A stretch of DNA of 64,000 bases, from NCBI RefSeq assembly GCF_000003605.2, contig NW_003143804.1, positions 191,710 to 255,709 of the forward strand, read 5' to 3'. The position numbers and the translations under genes are program-made. The notes beneath the pieces were generated by a model. It did no database searches. It worked only from the letters and a program-made list of their open reading frames with translations, and was not told the origin of the DNA. Shown here in pieces: positions 52,401 through 64,000 of the stretch. The stretch's first letter is position 1. Each line of letters begins with the position of its first letter. The DNA is from Saccoglossus kowalevskii. Its lineage: Eukaryota > Hemichordata > Enteropneusta > Harrimaniidae.

Positions 52401-54010
52401 AAACACACGTGACACAGTGTGGAATTATAGCATTAAGTGTGGAGATTATATTTCACCATATGTTTGTGACAGAAATGAAGAAAAAGGATAGTTCAACCGA
52501 AATGTCAGAACCGTTGGGGGTTTAGGCTTATTCAAACCCGTGGCCATATACTAGAATATGATCGACTCAGTACGTTGCCCCGGGTCTATGTAGAACAGAT
52601 GTATCAGGCATTATTTGGAATTACACAAGTCTACATTTAATGATTTCCTGCGCTTAAAAGAATACAATACAAATGTAGTTAGCTGTGACAATACACTAAA
52701 ATTATCAGTTTGCATAAGACGGATACATTTGTGGCATGGATGCTCTTTATAGAAATATACAGGTACATAGATAGATATTTCTCTGCAAGATCATTCTATA
52801 TCGTGGGCAAAATATAATTAGTTCTCGTTCTTTGAGCCAAAGGGCCCAACACGTGTTACTCTTTTCTGCCTTTAACACTGGTATAGATAACGATTTGAGA
52901 CCGTTTATAGAACCGTTAACCAAAACTTAATAATACTAAATAAAAGTGAGTCTACGAAATTCACGACAGATTACACGAGTTCGGTGAATTGACAACCAAA
53001 TTAAGCGCTCTTTCGACATCTTCCCCTTTACCATCCCACACTTAATTCATTCCCGTACAATAATATTGGTAAAATCCTACAAACAACGATTTTCAACTGG
53101 TATATTAAAGGAACTATATTTAGATAACGCCCATGTACATTTAGCAAGTGTTTTTTTTTGAGCCATAACGAGTGTAATACCAATTAAATATAAGAAATTA
53201 GGATTGGACATATTTCTCCATTTTAATATCATTTCTCATAATGTTAAAGGATGCCATAAATGTTGTTTTATATGCACATTTGTACTTACTTGAGTTTCTA
53301 TTTACCTGAGTATTCTGAAAATCCTATTAATAATCTCTGTAAGTCAATTGTATTGCAACTTACTGAACAAAATCAAATCGTCCGTAAAAAGAACTTGAAG
53401 ATATTTTTAGCATACTAACATATATACCAAAGAATCGATGCTGTAAATACTCGGCGCCAAATACCATCAATAAATAACATGAACAGTAGAGGTGACAAAA
53501 AGGATGCTCGCCGAATCCCGAATAGGCATTGAATGCATTTCACAACTTGAAATTGACTTTCAAGTTGTATTACTGTACATGGATTAAAAAAAAATAACAG
53601 GTTATTGTAAATTGCAATAATTGTTTATGCGACCAGACTCCTCTTCAAAGCCCCTTCTTATAAACACATTACTTAATAACTGTAGTATATAAAACTCAGC
53701 TTGATATCGATTTAAAGGATCGTTTTTTTTCTGAACTCATTTAATACCTTGATCAAACCGGATATCCAGTCATTCTGGAAAATACAAGCGATAATAATTA
53801 AGTAATGTCACTAATATTACACAGAATTCAACAGTCAACAGCTCATTTACCAATTTGCAAATTATGTACAGTTGTTTTATCGATTTCCGCAAATGTAATT
53901 ACAGCCTTTAATTGATCATAGCCGATATGGGTTCAATCGTTATTGTGTCATGAATTTGTTTTTGCGTATCTGTTAACCGACTTAATTAGTTGATTATTAG
54001 CTAAATTACT
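49405..54010. other. CpG-rich stretch, no confident gene
   Basis: A minus-strand frame at 50856-51269 (137 codons) contains a hydrophobic stretch, but it overlaps two TGACGTCA-type sites (51022 and 51063) and shows no family signature. A minus-strand CTCF-like motif is at 50454-50470. Nothing else is supported. Confidence 0.4.
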
Positions 54011-54011
54011 G

Positions 54012-54610
54012 TGTTATGTCTGTCATCGTTTAGGCCTATTTGAAGTTTTGGACGGAACTTGGCTCAGTGATTTGGAACTAATTACGAGATATCCGTCGCT
54101 ATTCTGACAGTTGGTATTCTAGTTATTAATGTAGTGAACGATTAATCAAAAGATATGACGTATTCAGTACTTAGTGTGATTGGCTTTATGATTGAAGGTT
54201 ACGCCCTAGAGTCTTTTTACTGTTTTGTAATTGGTTAGAGTTTTGAAAATGAATAAAGAGAGTTTGAGTTGGTCTTGGGGAGCAGAGCACGATAGACGCA
54301 GTCTGAGAGTCGAGGGCAGTCCTGGAGAGCCTTGGGGCGAGCCTTGACGCAGTCTAAGAGAGTCTTGGGTCAGCCTTAGAATAGTCTTGGGGATTTTTCC
54401 CCAGGGCGCTATGTCTTATAGAGTGCTCGATTGACCGACTAAGACGAGAGTTGAAACGTATTTCGTTGTGTACGTCTTATTTGACTGTAAAGTATAAGTG
54501 ACTTCCCCGATCCCGTACCTCAAGGGGACGCGATAGAGAGACGAGACGAGATCCCCCCCTGACAAGTGTGGAGAACCCAGAGAAAGAGAATTAACCCCTG
54601 ATAATTAAAC
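54012..54610 (+). mobile_element. Possible LTR-like fossil fragment
   Basis: The segment has higher GC than its flanks, begins TGTTATGTC, has AATAAAG in the middle and ends in a GACAAGTGTGGAGAACCCAG stretch reminiscent of the end of an LTR with its primer-binding region. An internal AGTCTTGGG-type motif is repeated. No second LTR or coding part is visible in the window, so at most it is a solo LTR or leader remnant, broken and old. The family is not assignable. Confidence 0.2.
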
Positions 54611-57077
54611 GAGAATTACAATTTGCACAAGCCAAAACGGGTCTTCGCCTGAAAGGCCATCAACTAAATTAAATACATTTTGAAAACAAGCAAACCATTC
54701 CTGGCATAGTATGCTATTCAGTGAAGTATTAGAATTACAAATTTATTTATTTGTAATTAGTTCGTCTTGGTGCTTCCATTAGTTAACATATTTTTCTATT
54801 TTCGAACTTTTTTCTAAGTTTCGTATTGTCTTATTGATTAAGACAAACGAATCGCGAGTTATACATTTGTATGTGATAAAGTCCTTCCATCTACAAAGAA
54901 GTACACAATAAATTACATTGCAATAAATGTGTAAACTGTACAGTTAAATAAAATTTATACCGTTATTGCTATTTATATTGAACATATGTTGTTTATTTGA
55001 GATTCTGTTTTAGGGAGAATTTTAGAGAAAAATCTCTGTGGGGGACGTATTCCATTCGTCTGCTCGTGACTGCGAAATGCGAATATCTTCCTTTTCTGAC
55101 ATTGCCGTATATTCCATCTTTACACAAAATTGTTAACATCTTACCAAATAAAAAAAAAACGCGATACAATTGCGTGCGCCGTATTTACATATGAAATGCA
55201 CCTAACATGTCTTGTATTGTATCCCATTGTCAATTTCAAACAAGTCGTGGAATATAATATATTTACGCAGATTGTACTCTTTGTCTATATACATGTTTTC
55301 AAAGTTATGAAGAAAAAGAGCACATGGTCACGCATTTGCATAAGAACGCGATCGAGAAACGATGTATAGAGTAAAGCTCCCAGGAGGACCAATGCTCATG
55401 AACGAACCACCTGGGTATCGGTAAGTATGAATAGTGAACATAAAACAAGATCATAGTTTATTTTCAATATTTTGCTCAATATAGATGCGGCAACCACACA
55501 AAGAACGCACTGCTCGATCGAGGGTCAACGTCTTGTAAATTAATTTAATAATAAGTTTCCAAATTGTCATTTCTCGCGCATGAGTTATTATCATGGAAAT
55601 CTGCCAGGCAATAAAATACTGGTTTTTGCTCCTTTGATGGTAAGCTAGATGCAGAATAACGATATGAGATACATGTTTTATGAATCTATCATCATTTTAT
55701 GAGATATATTTTTCTCTCTATTTTAATAGTTTCCTCATTTCGCAATTAATAGAACACACCACTCAGGGAGAACAATTCTATCCCAGTTTGTGAATCGTAG
55801 CTTTTCAGCGATAAACTCATTGAATGCTATTGTAGATGCCAAACTAGCGAATATACAAACCTTAGTAGAACTTAGACTTACCGAAAGCGTTAAAACATAC
55901 ATATTCCTAATATGAATCTAAAGAAATGTGTCGTGGACATGTCAGTAACCATCTCTGTCGTAAAGGTATTTAAAATACTAATTAAAAGAAAAAGGTTTTA
56001 AGTGTTTAATTATACACTATTATCAGTAGATGGTCTTTAATCCACTCCAATGAGTAGCAAGATAAACCAAGCCATTCGCCGAGTCATTCGGGCAATAAAA
56101 CGTAAAAGCGTCTAGTCTACAATCGAGATCGGCGCGTTTTGATCAGATGCTGGCGCTTTTATTTATTTATAAAGACAGGCAGTAAAGTTTTGTGTCGTAA
56201 AACTCGCCCGACGTGAGAACAGTTTAAATGATTCGCTACAATATGCTGAATCGACGAGATAAGAAACGTCTGGCAGGATATACAACAACGTGCAACTATT
56301 CTCTCATCGCTGTTATCGAGTCCAGGTAACCAGCGGCAGGGAAGACAGAGATACGCTACAATCACGTCGTCGTCATAGTTACCGGTTAATAAATAATAGG
56401 TAACTATAAGCCCCAACTTTGGCGGCGCATCGACCACACATTTGTTAATGACATAACCGCAGCGAAAATATTCACTCAGGCGTGAATAATCCTATCACAA
56501 ACTATATTGAAACATCGATTTCTGTTTAAAATTGACCAACAAAAGACGGTTGTTAGGAAAAACAACTGATAAATACTTGGATTTTTTTTAAAGAAACCGA
56601 CGTCTTATTGAACCGAGCTCGAAGCTTTGATATGTCAGGTGGCCGACCCTTCCATTACGGTCAAATGATAATCCTCTGTATTCAAATTATGTATGTAACA
56701 GGCGATGACGCTTGCTCTCCTTGCCCTGTAGTCAATAAAATAAGGATCATCAATTTCTGGCGTCACAATGTACAACTATGTTCTATTAATTTGTATTTAC
56801 CAGCACGATCACCACAATCCACCAGGGCCGATAAACTAATATGCCATTGCATTAATAACGTGTACCGCATCTGCCGCACAACCATGAAAGCCTTTCTGAA
56901 ATAATGATGAGCGTGCAAATGTAATTTGTATTCGGTTTATATCAGTGGTATGTTGATATACATTGAAATGAACCTTGGATTTGAGGACCCTCAACAATAT
57001 AACAGAGCATTTTGGTATAATTCCTAAATGTGAAAGAAAATAAATATGTAACAAAATAACGTCTCTATATAAGTTTA
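54611..57077. other. CpG-moderate stretch, no gene seen
   Basis: Short open frames only, without splice or motif support. Confidence 0.4.
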
Positions 57078-57206
57078 AAGCGCGGTGGTCGTCGCGCAGC
57101 GCGTGTTCGAATTTCATGTAAATAAACAATGTATTTTACACGCGTTGTATACGTCGCTATGAGTCCCATATCGAACAGGACGCGGCGCGACGACTGCCGC
57201 CCTTTT
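57078..57206 (-). repeat. Dispersed CpG-rich repeat, best copy
   Basis: The reverse complement of 1-92 fills 57078-57160. It is followed by GAGTCCCATATCGAACAGGA and CGCGGCGCGACGACTG. That second part aligns with the 53-bp minisatellite unit (CCATATATCGAACACGAC, CAGTGCGATGACTG), with C-to-T and G-to-A differences at CpG sites. Confidence 0.65.
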
Positions 57207-57235
57207 GGATACAGCTGCATCTCAGACTACTAAAT

Positions 57236-57538
57236 ATGGCGGGAGTTTATTTATCTCCGAATTGTGTGATGTATACGGTTCAGTTAGCTCAGTGCCGCTG
57301 CGACTCTGTCGTCAGACTATTATATACGTTATATAGCGTAGGGCAACACGGGACTTACAGTGGAGTTCAGTGGACTCAGTGTCACGATTCTACCGCCAGG
57401 CAGTCGAACAATGTACGTTGCAATGTTTATGGCAACACGACTTCCAGTGAAGTTCAATTCGCTCAGTGCCACGACACTGCCGTCAGACAATGTACGTTTT
57501 ATGGCGCACGCAAACAGGAAAGACGAAAACAACATTAA
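57236..57538 (+). repeat. Diverged 87-bp in-frame tandem repeat, 2.6 copies
   Basis: A 100-codon open frame starting ATGGCGGGAG contains three related 29-residue units, starting VQLAQC, VQWTQC and VQFAQC, the last two continuing HDSTARQ and HDTAVRQ. The minus strand is also open and repeats (LSDGSVVALSELN and PGGRIVTLSPLN). A length that is a multiple of three and retention of the frame after much divergence hint at past coding, but I recognise no family and see no splice context. Confidence 0.45.
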
Positions 57539-58398
57539 AAGTCCAAATGTCCATACTCCCGAAAAATAAAAAAGGAAGATCGTCAGTATTTAGAAATTAC
57601 TTTTCCTTATCGTTTAAATGTCCTAAAACAGCGGAAAGTGGGAGGAAATTATCCATCTTCCTTACTTAGGGCAGTTCAATATTATATAAAACATGTGACC
57701 CCTTGGTTTAAAGGAGTGCGCTTGTTGGGGTGCACCTGTTATTCTGCCCGACGTGTATTGCGTGCCGGCACAATGATTTCAGAGCCACATCGCTGTTACT
57801 CTACCGAGAGACAATTGCACACAGTCACTAAGACGCGCGTAATCCCATCATTGACCGAACGTTTGCCGACCGTGCGTACAAATAACTTGAACCGATAGAG
57901 GGGAATCGATTGGTATGAGTTATTTATTCATGATTTAAAGTGTACAAGTAAATATTGAACTGAGAGAATGTCAAAAAGAGAACATCATGCTGAGAATTTG
58001 ATAGAATGTTTGATTGTAAATGTCACTTTGCCAAGTCAAAGGTTGCCAGTTTCCTGAAGGTGTGCTTCCAAAGAAAGATGACGGATTTGTGAGTGTTTTA
58101 ATTCTCACGTATGAGTTGTCATGCATACCTTAAGCGACTAAACAACATTCGCACATCGATTCCTTTTCAGAGATATAACCTGCTTACAACACAAAACACA
58201 AATTGAATTGGGTTATTCGAGTGTCGCGCGTTTGATTTTTCTTCAGCTTTTAAATGATAGTATTAAATGCAATTAAACAGCATCACGCCGCTGCATCGAT
58301 GTTACAGACGTCATTCTGGTATTTACGCCGCGATAAGCGATAACACACCTTGTATTGCACGATTGTCATTATCACTTATGTATTACGTATATGCGGTG

Positions 58399-58496
58399 TA
58401 ATACGTCATGGTATTATGCTGTGAACATGTAAAGTGAGTGGTTTGTCTAATACGTCATGGTATTATGCTGTGAACATGTGAAGTGACAGATTTCAT
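58399..58496. repeat. 49-bp direct duplication
   Basis: Two adjacent copies start at 58399 and 58448. Both read TAATACGTCATGGTATTATG and continue CTGTGAACATGT with almost no change, so the duplication is recent. Confidence 0.9.
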
Positions 58497-58499
58497 CAA

Positions 58500-60580
58500 T
58501 ATTGAAATTCAAATGTACGTATTGAGATCACATGAGTAACATGTGTGTCAAGTTTAATGGTAATAGCTATCCTTCCCATGTAGATGTATTGTAAATATAC
58601 GAACAAATATACCTTTTGACCTGGAAACAGAAATGGTCTTGCGGGTCACATTGAAGATTGTTGCCTTTTTTCTTGGATCTATATTGTGAACATACATAAA
58701 CTTATACTATGACCTTTACTTTTGATCCTGACTTATAACCAGACCATGGGAGTTGTACGGCATACTTGGGAGCCATGTTTGAAATTTATAGCTATTTCCC
58801 TGAACACTGAACTGAACAAACACTAACACACATTATGATCTGGACCCCTGCCTCGAAAATAGACGCAGGTGAAACTTGTGTGCAAACCTACCTAAACACA
58901 TATTGTGGCATTTGACTTTTCCCCCAATATGTTGCCATGCCCTGTAATAATTAATAATAATTACATGCATAACAAGTGTACCAAGCTCGTAGTTATTCCG
59001 CCCTGTTGCTAAATAATTAATATAATTGAACAGACACTGCGATCTTGACATTTAATCTTTTATCACGAAAATGAATCAGGATGTTGTGAATTGCATAGGA
59101 AACATGTATGCCAAGTTTGAAGGCGCTGGTGATTTTTCCTTTCAAAAGGGGGAAGTAGACGCGCGTTTGCGCAAAAAAAAAAACAACGCGTCAGGTCATG
59201 CGTCTGCGGAAGTACTATAGGGAATTGCATGATGGGAGTGATAAGTTCTTTGATCAGTGAAATGATTTTAGAAAAGTGAAAACTAGAGTGACTGTGAAAT
59301 GAAGGTTGGTTTTGAATATCATGAAATCTAGATGAAATAATGAAAGGAAATTGAACTGGTATGAAAGGTCAGTAAATATAGCCAGAATGCAAGGTCAGGA
59401 TCCAGGGGTCAAATTACGTCACAATACATCCATCATGGCGGCTGCAAAGTGTGGACAATTATGGATGCGGTAATAGTCTGATTTGCAGTTTGCGTGAATG
59501 GTCGGGGGAAATACGTGCAAATTCTATGCTCCAGTAACAATATTTGCTGCTTTTTTGTGCAATGGAATTTAATACAAAAAATGCTGCCAAAAGACATTTC
59601 CTTCTAGTAAACAAAACAACGTTGAGACGTTTATTTTGAGAAATTGTGAAGACAAAGAAAAAGAACAGTCGTTCCTGTGAAGTAATGGACATACTTCGCC
59701 AGGGTATCAATATCATTGGCACATTAATGATTGGCCTAGGCTGTTTAAAGACGCTTTAGAGGGGATGACTCGCTGGAAATATTCGCCGTGTTAAATCTTG
59801 GTATTATTCACAACTGTAACTAAAATTTGAAGACTCGTATGTAAGATTATATTTCAGGTATAATCGAAGTGAATCTCAGCACTATGCTTTTTATAAGTAC
59901 CATGGTTTTGTTAATAATTGTCTGGAAACTCTACAGCAAATCACAGATTCTCATTATTTATTGTTCCTAGTTTCTAAATTATAGTTTTTATTATTCACAA
60001 TTATTTACAGTAATAAAACAGTTTTCCGTTCTGAAACCATTTCCAGTTAATATGACAGCCCCCCCCCCCCCACACACACACACTCACGATAAGACAGATT
60101 GATATGCACGGATATGTGTGAGTATGTTTCATGGATTAATAGGCCACTCCTTTGCTTCAAATCCAACTATATCTCTGGAAATGTCACTTGCCGTTTATCA
60201 TTCATATTTCGATATCCCACAATGTCTCGATTGCGTGTCTGGAATTCTAACTAACTACCATTTCGCAAAATTTGACCAGCCTTGCTTCTATCAGTCCAAC
60301 TCCATATTGTCATTTACAGTGAATGTTAATGCAGATATATTGTAAATTACACAGCGGTAACACTACAATACATTTCCCTTCACATTCCCTTGTATTACAT
60401 AACAGTCTTCGTGCTGAGGCAGGTATGGTTTACAACCATCACCAGTTCTTTTGTATAGTTGTGTAGAGCTGGTCAGATCAAATGCTGCCTTACTCAGTGG
60501 TTGGCAGTTTACAATTCTGGCCAGCATTTAGTAGTATAATTATCACAAACTCTTTCTTAAAAAATTATCATATATAAAAT
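58500..60580. other. Stretch without a supported gene
   Basis: Two passages resemble each other weakly (58530-58600 and 59060-59140: ATGTG/ATGCCAAGTTT then GG and TTTCC). A C12 tract followed by (CA)n is at 60061-60084. No gene is supported. Confidence 0.4.
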
Positions 60581-60582
60581 TG

Positions 60583-60720
60583 CCATGACAGGGTTAGTCT
60601 TGTGGTGATAATTGCATGATTCACACACTGGTTCGAAGGACACTATAAATCGCACTTCATTTTGATGACCTCATTACTTAGACACTATGTTAATGACAAT
60701 ATAACTCAGTATTTCAATGA
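60583..60720 (+). mobile_element. Possible tRNA-derived SINE head
   Basis: TTAGTCTTGTGGT resembles a pol III A box and GGTTCGAAGGA, about 35 bases later, a B box, at tRNA-like spacing. The 3' boundary is unclear. Confidence 0.4.
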
Positions 60721-60829
60721 TTTTAATACATCTGATTTTCACTTGTGCAATTATGAATAAATTACTCTTTATCACGAACATGAGAAAATATTAACTTTGA
60801 TAGTTCGAATGTCCGAACTATGGCCGCCG

Positions 60830-61021
60830 GATCTCGCATAGAGCGAGAAAGCCACGAGACTTTTGTTGGCCACTAATATAGTGTTTCATTATCTCCGTCG
60901 TCGCATCCCCTAAGGTGACCGTCCATCTACTGTTCCATGTACCATGTTTACAAGTCTCGGGACTGTCTCGGTCTCAGCGAGATTTGAGTCCAAGGTCTGT
61001 TGACCACTAAGCTAAATATTG
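60830..61021 (-). mobile_element. tRNA-derived SINE-like sequence
   Basis: On the minus strand TTAGCTTAGTGGTCAACAGA is a very good tRNA A-box and D-arm sequence. It is followed by a decayed B-box position (GACTCAAATCTC) and a CpG-rich body. The length fits a short SINE. No intact tRNA cloverleaf can be drawn, so it is not a tRNA gene. Confidence 0.5.
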
Positions 61022-61822
61022 TTGTAAATGAAATACAAATTACCAGGATGAATTATAGAGTTGTTGAAAATAGCGATTACATCAGCTATAATATTTATCA
61101 TTGAGCAGTTACGTAGCTTCGGTTTTGAATTTTCATCATCCTAGGGTGCCACCAAGCCACCGACACGGAATCGCAATCGAGATTCTCTGTTCGACGATCG
61201 AAGATGAACTATATTGACAAAATTGATATTTAATGCAATTTTCGACAATATTAGTGTGAGACGCATATTAGGCCCTTCTCTTTGGTATACGGCACATAAT
61301 TTCTCAAACGTCAAATGCTACAAACAAAATGTACCCGATAATACAGCTCCACCAGCCGGTAGTATGTGTTACTTGTGTGTACACATGCATTCAACCATAA
61401 ACAGCTGACATGGACAGGCACTTAGTGAAACATTTTTCGAATCGGGATTTCCTTCTTATTCAATACTTTGATTTGATATAACACAAAATGTTTTCAGGTA
61501 AACGTTCGACTTAACTCCTGGAGAAGTGCAGCCGCGTTGTACAAATTTGAGTAAACATAAGCCGTTGACGGCGCGCGAGATTCACGAACTTCAAACAGGC
61601 CTGCAGCGCCACTGACCTAATCGAACAAATTGTCATCGGCAATTGAAACCCGCAAATGTCTATTTCCGTCGTTGTATTTTGACTACTAACTGGTGAAACA
61701 CGCACTTCGGCCAAGTGGTATAGCTGAAAGTGTATAGTTTACAGTCAATGATGTTAAGCCAGCATTGTTCAAGGGTACGTGCTCGTCGCGACGAATCGTC
61801 TTCGATCAGGGTCCCATGGAAC

Positions 61823-61893
61823 AATGCGTTGTACACGTCGCTATGAGACCCATATGGAGCAGGACGCGGCGCGACGACCACCGCCCTTTAACC
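61823..61893 (+). repeat. Dispersed CpG-rich repeat, short copy
   Basis: ACACGTCGCTATGAGACCCA then GGAGCAGGACGCGGCGCGAC. The order of blocks matches 57140-57206. It also resembles the 53-bp minisatellite unit. Confidence 0.6.
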
Positions 61894-64000
61894 GAAATTT
61901 CAGCGCGCGGTCTGTTTAAGCAGATTTCCCACAAAAGAGTATTCTAAATAATATAATCTGAAATGGTGAAGCGTTTACTGAAACGGTCTGGATCATTCAA
62001 TACCTGTGAATTATTATTAACGCAATCTGTTTTTAGCTCACACAGTTGAGCAATACGCTAGACGTTATTGCCCAATTATTCACGGACGCATTTTATTGTA
62101 ATACGAAACAAGTAGAAACCTTCATATAATTGGCAGAGTAATATTAACTGACGTCATCATAGACGCCACAATTGATAAGTTCGTTCGACCCGCCGTCTAT
62201 TTTTGACGTATTTAATTTGCGTTGTCGTCAAATTAACAGCGTCTGCCATTTTCTGACGTAATCTGTTTTCCCAGTGAATCATAACATTGGTCGCCGACTT
62301 TGTTCAAAACAGGCTATTTATATCTGCGTGTATCCAAAGTTATTAAATTAAATGAGACAATTTGCTACAATATATAAAGCTGATGTGTGGATTTCATTCC
62401 AAATTTGTTATAAAGTATTTTACACACGTACCATAGCTGTCAAGTGTTTTTTAAGTGTTTTCCTTCTGGCAAATTTCTAATATTCGTCAAATGAATAACC
62501 GTTTTAATGAAAGCAAGATAATAAGAAGGCTAATTACGTAAAAATCATCGAAAGTAATTTAAATTACGAATTTATCACGTGAAATTCCGCAATATTGTAT
62601 CTGGTGCTTGACGTGGAATCATTTCAATTCATAAATACAAAAAATGTTCCTCCTCAAATTTGATTCTATATGCAGACTGTAAGTGTCAACTTTTATCCTT
62701 AACCATATTTTCAATGTTTCGACCATTCAGCGGTGAATTTACAGAAACATATACGGTATTGAAAATTTAAAGAGTATTAAAATAACCGTAAGCTAAAATA
62801 ATTGAATATTGTGCTGTCAAACCCATCGAATATACTAAATTGTCGGTTATAATTATTTGAACAAATTATTTGTTATGAGCGAGTGATTTTTATCGTCAGG
62901 AACCAGGATCTGACATGTACAAGCACTTGTCTCTTTATCTACGAATAACATTTTTGAGCATAAAAATGAGATCCCAAACAACAGTAATTGCATTGAGCAA
63001 TGGACATATTATCACGGAAATTTTATATAACATTGTACCAAAAAAAAAAAAATGTGAACTTATGGTAATCAATATGCAAATTGATAAATATTAAACTAAA
63101 CATTAGTATTACGTAATCGTTTGTGATACAAAAACTGAAATTGTATTAATACTGTTGCTAAATATTAAATTTAGTTATGCGACTATAATTTGACACAATG
63201 CAGACGTAATTCTGTCACATATAATACTTATTCACAGACAGACTGTGGCAGAGCTATATCTACACTCTGTCACTTCCGGCGCCAACATTTGAATAGATAA
63301 TCTCATATTCGGATACACGGACGCCAATCGGACGCCACCCCACCTAAATAAAAGAATTTTCTGTCCATTTCTAGACTACTGACTTTAATAAAGTGAATAA
63401 AGTCCAAACTAGTAGAAAGCATCTCTGTACATTTCAAATGGGTTCCGACAATAATTAGATAAAAGGGTGTTTTAATTTTGAGATAAATAACATCAGGGTT
63501 AGCTCTTTCGCACTTTTCCCATCATGCCCCAAATAATGGCGACGATAGAATCGATTCACAACATACGCTACTGTATTTGACCTATTTCGCAATTCTAGAA
63601 AACAATATTCATCATGCATACTTAGTAGCAGGTTTCCAGGTTTTCATAACCAACACTACGATAAAGACTTTCCGTTTTCAACATTATGAAATTCTTTCGT
63701 TTTTTGGGGGGAGAAAAACCCTGATAAAAATGATTTTAACAAGATAATACAGAAATTTATATTAAGAATAATTCATAACGAAATGTATTACCTAAGCATC
63801 AGTAAATAATTTTCATAATTACTAATTACATTTTATTTGTCTTGAATTATGACTAAACAAAGCTAGATGAAATTACAAACAATGCAGTGTGTTCATTAAC
63901 TCATGTATGAACATTAATTTTCATATATATGAATTTAGTTAGTAAATTTTTTTTTATACATAAAAACGAAAGAATTTCACAATGTCGAAAACGGAAAGTC
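61894..64000. other. Terminal stretch, no gene seen
   Basis: CpG-moderate to AT-rich sequence with several TGACGT-type half sites near 62150-62260. No gene is supported before the window ends. Confidence 0.4.

Noticed and set aside
57638-57898. 86-codon plus-strand frame as a gene
   Set aside because: Ordinary composition for this region with no motif or splice support.
60988-61021. A true tRNA gene on the minus strand
   Set aside because: The A box is good, but the T-arm and acceptor pairing are absent, which fits a SINE rather than a tRNA.

Overview
This is AT-rich DNA from an invertebrate animal. Genes are split by canonical GT-AG introns, minisatellites and short inverted-repeat transposons are abundant, and CpG density is patchy. 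A mollusc, brachiopod or hemichordate-type genome would fit, but I cannot name the species. Two protein-coding genes are well supported. They converge tail to tail, with stop codons about 3.1 kb apart. Layout: (1) 1-25.0 kb has no gene I can support. It holds a 53-bp minisatellite of about 41 copies (5.5-7.7 kb), a 91-bp minisatellite (15.8-16.5 kb), a 23-bp minisatellite (21.8-22.9 kb), four piggyBac-like TTAA MITEs and several TA-flanked CTGT...ACAG MITEs. (2) 25.09-27.32 kb, plus strand: a three-exon gene for a secreted 382-residue protein with a signal peptide, a Cys-rich segment, a coiled coil, one thrombospondin type 1 repeat and a C-terminal domain I do not recognise. (3) 30.39-45.33 kb, minus strand: a complete 15-exon gene for an 862-residue CLC-6/7-type chloride/proton antiporter with two C-terminal CBS domains. 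All exon phases join and the selectivity and gating motifs are readable. (4) 45.3-64 kb: a CpG-rich region with no confident gene. It starts with the likely promoter of the CLC gene and holds two NRF1-type palindromes, tRNA-derived SINE-like sequences, a small in-frame tandem repeat and a possible LTR-like fossil fragment. The most unusual observation is in the CLC gene. Four separate tandem duplications overlap its exon edges: a 115-bp unit at the exon 2 acceptor, an 82-bp unit at the exon 4 donor that copies the gating-glutamate loop, a 48-bp unit at the exon 9 donor, and a roughly 200-bp duplication over the stop codon. The exon 2 and exon 4 arrays carry apparent decoy splice sites, and the exon 9 array carries one at its far edge. 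A second observation is that the 53-bp minisatellite looks like a CpG-decayed relative of a dispersed CpG-rich repeat found elsewhere in the window. I saw no system that I would call new with confidence.
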